Shown piece after piece: positions 58,969-64,000 of a stretch of 64,000 nt of DNA. Each line of letters starts with the position of its first letter. Positions within the stretch are counted from its first letter, which is position 1. The position numbers were made by a program, and so were the translations under genes. Source of the stretch: JBHOQX01 sp042408595 (lineage in GTDB: Bacteria; Chloroflexota; Chloroflexia; Chloroflexales; Roseiflexaceae). Under the pieces are notes generated by a model, which saw only the letters and a list, made by a program, of their open reading frames with translations, was not told the origin of the DNA and searched no databases. The DNA lies in assembly GCA_042408595.1 (NCBI GenBank), contig JBHOQX010000109.1, positions 1 through 64,000 on the forward strand, given 5' to 3'.

Positions 58969-61491
58969 ATGATCTTTCGCTCTCCACAAGCCCTTTTGCT
59001 CCTGCTGCTGCTGCCGCTGTTCGTGGCAGCCTGGCTGCGCTGGCGCGGGCGGCTCTCCGCCGGCGCGCTGGCGCTGCGGCTGGCGGGCGCGGCGCTGGTC
59101 GTGCTGGCGCTGGCCGAGCCGATCATCCCGCGGCCGGAGGCCGGCGGGCGCACACTCGTCGTTCTGCTCGACCAGTCGGACAGCCTGGGGGCGGCGGGGC
59201 AGGCGGCGCTGCGCCGCCAGGCCGATACGTTTGTGCGCGCCGCCGCGCCCGGCGAGGCCCGCGTGCTGGCCTTCGGCGGGCGGGTGGCCCCGGCAGGCGC
59301 GGCAGACGCGCTGTTCCCCGAGCAGACCGACATCGCCGGGGCGCTGCGGGCGGCGGAGGGGCTGATCGGCGCAGGCGGGGGGCGCGTCGTGCTGCTGTCG
59401 GACGGCGCAGAGACGCAAGGCGATGCACTGGCGGCGGCGCAGTCCCTGGCGCGGCGCGGCATCCCGGTGGATACCCTGGCCTACACCGCGCCGGAAGCGC
59501 CGGAAGTCTGGGTGCAGGGCCTTCGCGTGCCGCCCACACTGCGCGTCGGCGAGCGCTACAGCGCCGAGATCACCCTCGGCAGCACCGCGGGCGGGACGGC
59601 CCAGTTGCAGCTCTTCGACGGGACGGCCCAAGTCGAGGCGCAGGAGGTGCCGATCGTGCCCGGCGAGAATCGCTTCAGCTACCAACTCACCGCGCGGCAG
59701 CCCGGCATCGCCCGGCTGCGCGCCGTGGTCGCCGCCGCGTCCGACGGGACCGACCGTAACAACAGCGCCGCCGCGACCGCGCTGGTGGCTCCGCCGCCGC
59801 ATGTCCTGCTGCTGGAGGGGCGCAGCGGCGGCGATGAGCTGCGGGTCGCGCTGCGCGGGGCGGGGATCGAGGCCGACCTCATCCCGGCCGCGTCGCTCCC
59901 CTCGCAACTCTCGTTGCTCGAGCCATACGACAGCGTGATGCTGCTCGATGTGCCGGCCGGCGACCTTTCGACCGACCAGATGGCGACCCTGCGCGAGTTC
60001 GTGCGCAGCGAGGGGCGCGGCCTGGTGGCGGCCGGCGGGCGTTCCAGCTTCACCCTCGGCGCGTACAAAGGCACCCCGCTCGAAGCGGCGCTGCCGGTGA
60101 CGATGGACCCGCCGCCGCGCCCGGAGCGGGCCGATGTCTCATTGCTGCTGATCATCGACAAATCGGCCAGCATGGGCGTGCCGGAGCGGCCGTCGAAGTT
60201 CGACATGGCGCGCGAGTCGGCCATCCTAGCGACCGAATCGCTGCGACAGAACGACCGGCTCGGTGTGCTGGCCTTCGACACCGACCCGCAGTGGGTTGTG
60301 CCGTTCCAGCAGATCGGCACCGGGCTCAGTATGGCGCAGATCCAGGCGCAGATCAGCAGCATCCAACTCGGCGGCGGCACCGACATCCTGAGCGCGCTGG
60401 ACGAGGGGCTGACGGCGCTGGAGGCCCATTCGGGCAAGGTGCGCCACGCCGTGCTGCTGACCGACGGGCGCTCGTTCAGCACGCAGCGTGGGCCGTACCA
60501 GGCGCTGGTCGAACGGGCGCGCGCCGCCAACATCACCCTCTCGGCCATCGCCATCGGCCAGGACGCGGACACCGAGCTGCTGAAAGACCTGGCGACCTGG
60601 GGCGCGGGGCGCTACTACTTTGCCGGCACGCCGGAGGACATCCCGCGACTGACGATGATCGAAAGCCAGATCGCCAGCGCCGAGCCGCAGGTCGAGGGGA
60701 CGTTCCGCGCCGACCTGGCTGCGCCGCACCCGATCCTGCGCGACTTCCCGGCGAACCGCATCCCGGCGCTCCAGGGCTATGTCGCCACGACCCTCAAGCC
60801 GGAGGCTGAGCTGGTGCTGAAGTCGCCCGAGGACGACCCGGTGCTGGCCGTCTGGCAGTACGGCCTGGGGCGGGCGGTCGCCTGGACGCCGAGCGTGGAG
60901 GCGCCGTGGGCTGAGAACTGGGCGAACTGGCCGGAGTACGGCGCGTTCTGGGCCGAACTGATCCGCTATACCGTGCCGGAGCCGGACAGCGGGCCGCTCC
61001 AAGTGCGGGCTGCGGCGCAGGGCGACGCACTGACGATCACCGCCGATGCGCTCACCGCCAGCGGCGCGCCGCTCGACCTGGCCGACACCCAGGCGACGAT
61101 CACCCTGCCGGACGGGAGCAGCCAAGCCGTGACGCTGCGACAGACCGCCCCCGGCCGCTACCAGCAGACCGTCGCGCTGCCGGCGGACGGGCCGTACGCG
61201 ATCACGGTGCAGCAGCGCAAGGGTGACCTCGACCGGACGGCGGCGGCAGGGTATGTGCAGCCGTACTCCGCCGAATACCTGCCGGCGCGCGGCGGCGCGG
61301 AGCTGCTGCGGCGGATCAGCGCGGCTGGCGGCGGGCGCGTGCTGGCCGGCGCGGAGGGGCCGGGCGGCGCGGGCGCCGCCGCGCCAGCGCGCGAGCCGGT
61401 CGGCCTCTGGCCATGGCTGCTGCTGGCGGCAGCGTTGCTCTGGCCGCTGGAGATCGCTCTGCGGCGCGGCTGGCTGCGGCTGCGCAGGTAG
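58969..61491 (+). CDS. Large membrane protein with two VWA-like regions and GATase1-like fold
   Basis: An 840-aa protein. Two N-terminal helices (ALLLLLLLPLFVAAWL, LRLAGAALVVLALAE) precede a first VWA-like domain (VVLLDQSDSLG near residue 65, VVLLSDGAETQGD). A middle region (HVLLLEGRSGGDELRVALRG, LREFVRSEGRGLVAAGG) resembles the amidotransferase-like part of YfaL/BatB-type proteins. A second VWA domain has an intact MIDAS, IIDKSASMG near residue 393. A beta domain and a final helix (LWPWLLLAAALLWPLEIAL) follow. It probably completes the VWA complex encoded from 54.5 kb. Confidence 0.82.
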   Translation: MIFRSPQALLLLLLLPLFVAAWLRWRGRLSAGALALRLAGAALVVLALAEPIIPRPEAGGRTLVVLLDQSDSLGAAGQAALRRQADTFVRAAAPGEARVLAFGGRVAPAGAADALFPEQTDIAGALRAAEGLIGAGGGRVVLLSDGAETQGDALAAAQSLARRGIPVDTLAYTAPEAPEVWVQGLRVPPTLRVGERYSAEITLGSTAGGTAQLQLFDGTAQVEAQEVPIVPGENRFSYQLTARQPGIARLRAVVAAASDGTDRNNSAAATALVAPPPHVLLLEGRSGGDELRVALRGAGIEADLIPAASLPSQLSLLEPYDSVMLLDVPAGDLSTDQMATLREFVRSEGRGLVAAGGRSSFTLGAYKGTPLEAALPVTMDPPPRPERADVSLLLIIDKSASMGVPERPSKFDMARESAILATESLRQNDRLGVLAFDTDPQWVVPFQQIGTGLSMAQIQAQISSIQLGGGTDILSALDEGLTALEAHSGKVRHAVLLTDGRSFSTQRGPYQALVERARAANITLSAIAIGQDADTELLKDLATWGAGRYYFAGTPEDIPRLTMIESQIASAEPQVEGTFRADLAAPHPILRDFPANRIPALQGYVATTLKPEAELVLKSPEDDPVLAVWQYGLGRAVAWTPSVEAPWAENWANWPEYGAFWAELIRYTVPEPDSGPLQVRAAAQGDALTITADALTASGAPLDLADTQATITLPDGSSQAVTLRQTAPGRYQQTVALPADGPYAITVQQRKGDLDRTAAAGYVQPYSAEYLPARGGAELLRRISAAGGGRVLAGAEGPGGAGAAAPAREPVGLWPWLLLAAALLWPLEIALRRGWLRLRR

Positions 61492-61554
61492 ACGCTGGCG
61501 CGCTGGCCCCGCGCCCTGTGGTACACTACGGGCGTCGATCTGTGAGCGAAAGCG

Positions 61555-62352
61555 ATGCCCGCGATGCCCCAGCCCGCCGCCGATGATCCACAGCCGGCGA
61601 TCCCCGCCCGGCACATCCCGCTCGCGCAGGAGCTCCTCTGGCGCGCGATCATCCTGCCGTCGCTCTGGTCGACCTTCTCGGCGGCGCGCGCCTTCGTCGA
61701 GGGCCGGCTGCCGCGCCCCGCCGACGGCCCGCTGATCGTCTACCTGACGCACAACGCCTGGTGGGACGCCTACATGCTGTTTCTCATCCGCTACGCCGTG
61801 CTGGGCGGCGGCTGGCAGCACTACGCGATGATGGAGGAGAAGCAACTGCGCTCGTTCCGCTTCTTCGCCTGGTGCGGCGCGTTCTCGATCGACCCCGCCG
61901 ACCCGGGCGACGCGCGCCGCTCGCTGGCCTACATCAGCCGGCGGCTGCGCGAGCGGCGCGACCGCTGCCTCTGGATCTTTCCGCAGGGCCGTATCGTGCC
62001 CGCCGACCGCCGGCCGCTGGTCGTCTACCCCGGTCTGGCGCGGATCGTGCGGCAGACCGGCGGCGCGACGCTCTGCCCGGTGGCGCTGCGCTACGAATTT
62101 CGCGGCGAACAGCGCCCGGAGGTGTTCATCCGCATCGGGCCGGCGCACCGGGCCAGCGGCGACACGAAAACCGCCGCGCTGACGGCGGACATCCGCGCGC
62201 GGCTGACCTGCGCCGCCGACGCGCTGCGCGAGGAGGTGCTGCACGAGCGGCTGGAGCGCTACCAGGAGATCATGCGCGGTCGGCCGGGGATCGACCGGGT
62301 GACCGAGGCGCTATTGCGGCTGCTGCCGCGGCGAGCCCCCCGCGCCCGATGA
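61555..62352 (+). CDS. PlsC-family acyltransferase (possible carotenoid acyltransferase)
   Basis: A 265-aa acyltransferase of the lysophosphatidate acyltransferase superfamily. It has the HX4D motif in LTHNAWWDAYM (residues about 68-75) and FPQGRIVP as the glycerol-phosphate-binding motif III, changed from the common FPEGT. A hydrophobic N-terminal helix is present. Its 3-prime end overlaps the convergent CruF gene by 83 bp. That pairing suggests a CruD-like role acylating a carotenoid glycoside, with the glycosyltransferase at 264-1562 as a possible partner; a phospholipid role is the alternative. The first of two nearby ATGs (61555, 61564) is used. Confidence 0.8.
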   Translation: MPAMPQPAADDPQPAIPARHIPLAQELLWRAIILPSLWSTFSAARAFVEGRLPRPADGPLIVYLTHNAWWDAYMLFLIRYAVLGGGWQHYAMMEEKQLRSFRFFAWCGAFSIDPADPGDARRSLAYISRRLRERRDRCLWIFPQGRIVPADRRPLVVYPGLARIVRQTGGATLCPVALRYEFRGEQRPEVFIRIGPAHRASGDTKTAALTADIRARLTCAADALREEVLHERLERYQEIMRGRPGIDRVTEALLRLLPRRAPRAR

Positions 62353-63184
62353 CCCCCGCCGCGACCAGCAGAAAGACGATGCCGACCAACCCGGCGAGCG
62401 CATACCCGCGCGCCAGGTTGCTTACAGTGAACATCACCGTGCTGAGGATGTAGAGCAGCGCCGGCAGAATAGAGAAGAGGGATTGACGATTGAGGCTTGT
62501 GAAGCGCGCGTTCCCGGTGTCTTTCTGGTTCTCCCTGCCTGCGGACAGCCGGCCGAGCGTCCATTCAAGGGTAGATGCCATCAGCAGGCCGACGGCCCAC
62601 CAAGCGACGAAATTGGCGACCGGGATGCCGTAGTATGGGCCGCTGTCGCGCCAGACCCAGAAGCGATTCATCCGCGTGGCGACCGTTTCGATCTGAAGGT
62701 CGAGCACCAGCACGAGCGTCGCAGCGAGCAGCAGCATCGCCGGCTGGAAGCGCTCGCCGCCGGGCCAGCGGGCGACCTGCGCCAGTTGCCAGGCGCCCAG
62801 CGCTGCCATCAGCCAGGCGCCGATGATCGGTAGCGGCACCGTCCCGAGCAGTTGCGGCTGGAGAGCCGCGGTGTAGCTGTAGCGCCCGAACGGAACCCCG
62901 GTCGTTGCACCGAGCTGCTCGACGCCCCAGCCGAGCAGCAGCACCAGCAGCCCGGCGAGCGCGCCGCGCCGGCCGTACGCGCCGAGCAGCCAGCAGACCG
63001 CCGCCGCGCCCTGGAGCAGCAGCAGCGCCGGGCCCATCCAGCGGCCCGATTCGGGCACCGCATCCAGCGCCACCAGCGCCGTCGAGCCCGGAAACACCGT
63101 CAGGTAGACCGCGAAGAGCGCTAGCGCGGCCACGCGGAACAATGTGGTGATGCGTTCGGCCTTCACGTGCGAGTCGGACATCAT
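62270..63184 (-). CDS. cruF: CruF-type carotenoid 1,2-hydratase family membrane protein
   Basis: Adds water across the terminal psi-end double bond of acyclic or monocyclic carotenoids, creating the hydroxyl that is later glycosylated. The 304-aa protein has about seven membrane helices. DUF422/CruF signatures are GWGVEQLGATTGVPFGRYSY, LGTVPLPIIGAWLM and ETVATRMNRFWVWRDSGPYY with YGIPVANFVAWW. The C-terminal 28 codons overlap the acyltransferase on the other strand. Met 1 or Met 2 may be the start (63184, 63181). Confidence 0.85.
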   Translation of the reverse strand: MMSDSHVKAERITTLFRVAALALFAVYLTVFPGSTALVALDAVPESGRWMGPALLLLQGAAAVCWLLGAYGRRGALAGLLVLLLGWGVEQLGATTGVPFGRYSYTAALQPQLLGTVPLPIIGAWLMAALGAWQLAQVARWPGGERFQPAMLLLAATLVLVLDLQIETVATRMNRFWVWRDSGPYYGIPVANFVAWWAVGLLMASTLEWTLGRLSAGRENQKDTGNARFTSLNRQSLFSILPALLYILSTVMFTVSNLARGYALAGLVGIVFLLVAAGVIGRGGLAAAAAAIAPRSPGRSPADRA

Positions 63185-63330
63185 GGCCAGGAGCCAGACA
63201 GTCAGACGGTCAGACGGGTAGACAGGCAGAAGTCAAAAGCCAGATTCCTATCTGCAATCATACATCGCTCAGGCCATCTGCCATCACAAAACGGCCAGAA
63301 GCCAGAACCCCGCATCTTTCAAACCTTGAC
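63185..63330. repeat. CAGACGGT-type repeats upstream of cruF
   Basis: agccagacagtcagacggtc then agacgggtagacaggcag at 63193-63231, the same family as 1579-1636. Ratios of related gccagattcc / gccagaagcc units continue to about 63306. Confidence 0.6.
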
Positions 63331-63387
63331 ACTTTACATTTTGCCTGTTGCACATATTCTCACCCTGCGCTGGAAAGGTGAGCTGGT

Positions 63388-64000
63388 ATGCACCGACGCG
63401 CTCCATTGTACCCGACCGTGCTGCTGGCGGCGGCGCTCGCCGCGGCGGCCTGCGGCGGCCCGGCGGCCCCCGCTGGGACTCCCGCCCCTGCGGCCCCGGC
63501 GACGGCCGCGCCCGCACCGACCGCCGCCCCGCCGGTGGCCGGCCCGCTCCCTGCCGGCTGGCAGAACGACGCCGTCTGCTACCAGGTCTTCGTCCGTTCG
63601 TTCTACGATAGCGACGGCGACGGGATCGGCGACCTGAACGGCCTCATCCAGAAGCTCGACTACATCAACGACGGCAAACCGGAGACGCGGACCGACCTCG
63701 GCGCGACGTGCATCTACATGATGCCGATCATGGCCGCGCCGAGCTACCACGGCTACGATACCACCGATTACTACGCCGTCAACCCGCAGTACGGCACGAA
63801 CGACGACTTCCGCCGGCTGGTGGCCGAGGCGCACCGGCGCGGCGTGGCGGTCGTGCTCGACCTAGTGCTGAACCATACGTCGAACCAGCACCCCTGGTTT
63901 CAGGCGGCGTTGAACGACCCAAACTCGCCCTACCGCGACTGGTACATCTTCTCGCCGACCGACCCCGGCTACCGCGGCCCGTTTAACGGCAATGTCGTCT
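63388..64000 (+). CDS. GH13 alpha-amylase family lipoprotein (3-prime end outside the window)
   Basis: An open frame of at least 204 codons from the ATG at 63388 (AAAGGTG upstream) running off the window. The lipoprotein signal ends in lipobox LAAAAC, then an Ala/Pro/Thr linker, then the GH13 start: QNDAVCYQVFVRSFYDSDGD, GIGDLNGLIQKLDYI, YHGYDTTDYYAVNPQYGT and region I DLVLNHTSNQHPWF. It is a surface-anchored alpha-glucan or sucrose-type hydrolase. The catalytic Asp/Glu/Asp lie beyond the window. Confidence 0.9.
   Translation, partial: MHRRAPLYPTVLLAAALAAAACGGPAAPAGTPAPAAPATAAPAPTAAPPVAGPLPAGWQNDAVCYQVFVRSFYDSDGDGIGDLNGLIQKLDYINDGKPETRTDLGATCIYMMPIMAAPSYHGYDTTDYYAVNPQYGTNDDFRRLVAEAHRRGVAVVLDLVLNHTSNQHPWFQAALNDPNSPYRDWYIFSPTDPGYRGPFNGNVV

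Noticed and set aside
1..64000. CRISPR array from the short repeats
   Set aside because: Repeat units are 6-8 bp and degenerate, with no spacers of uniform length and no cas genes.

Overview
The window is 64 kb of GC-rich bacterial chromosome with dense coding on both strands. Gene content fits a member of the Chloroflexota, probably class Chloroflexia. The indications are a CruF-type carotenoid hydratase next to a PlsC-like acyltransferase, very GC-rich coding with many Thr/Ala/Pro-linked lipoproteins, secreted proteins with FxxTGH...GGLPxFGYP modules, two BTAD-type (SARP-like) regulators and a DUF58/DUF4129/VWA membrane cluster. This assignment is inferred from gene families; no rRNA or tRNA gene was seen.

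Layout. 0-3.8 kb: a family 2 glycosyltransferase and glycogen debranching enzyme GlgX. 3.8-8.4 kb: an AT-rich islet with its own consensus promoter, two small exported proteins and a palindromic terminator, then two lipoproteins and a coupled pair (secreted propeller-like protein and NlpC/P60-like protein). 8.6-12.3 kb: a BTAD regulator with reversed domain order, a block of nested repeats around a perfect 60-bp palindrome, and an unknown protein. 12.7-15.2 kb: a pterin cluster (double 6-pyruvoyl-tetrahydropterin synthase, GTP cyclohydrolase I, SDR). 15.2-22.2 kb: a truncated lipoprotein copy, a Rieske ferredoxin, a 2-hydroxyacid dehydrogenase, deoxyribose-phosphate aldolase with a two-domain ALDH16-type aldehyde dehydrogenase, and a nitroreductase. 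22.2-28.9 kb: an adenine methylase followed by a PD-(D/E)XK-like nuclease, a Dabb protein, a GlcD-type oxidase, a histidine kinase relic, a TrkA-type protein, a hydrolase and ClpP. 29.2-33.8 kb: molybdenum-cofactor genes (molybdopterin-binding protein, MocA-like, two XdhC-type proteins) and a DUF4139 protein. 34-40.4 kb: a large BTAD-ATPase-TPR regulator followed by two FAD oxidoreductases, each interrupted by one in-frame TAG. 40.5-45.7 kb: a DUF4129 protein and a GH38 alpha-mannosidase. 46-61.5 kb: a codirectional run of exported peptidases and VWA/DUF58 membrane proteins. 61.5-64 kb: an acyltransferase, CruF and the start of a GH13 lipoprotein.

The most distinctive large-scale feature is a set of degenerate short-period (about 6-8 bp) repeats. 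They occupy many intergenic spaces and also sit in frame inside coding sequences: the glycosyltransferase, the ALDH16 inter-domain linker and three places in the alpha-mannosidase. Other signals worth checking are the paired amber codons in neighbouring oxidoreductase genes, frameshifts in the signal peptides of two exported proteins, and a 196-bp near-identical duplication of a lipoprotein gene 10 kb apart.
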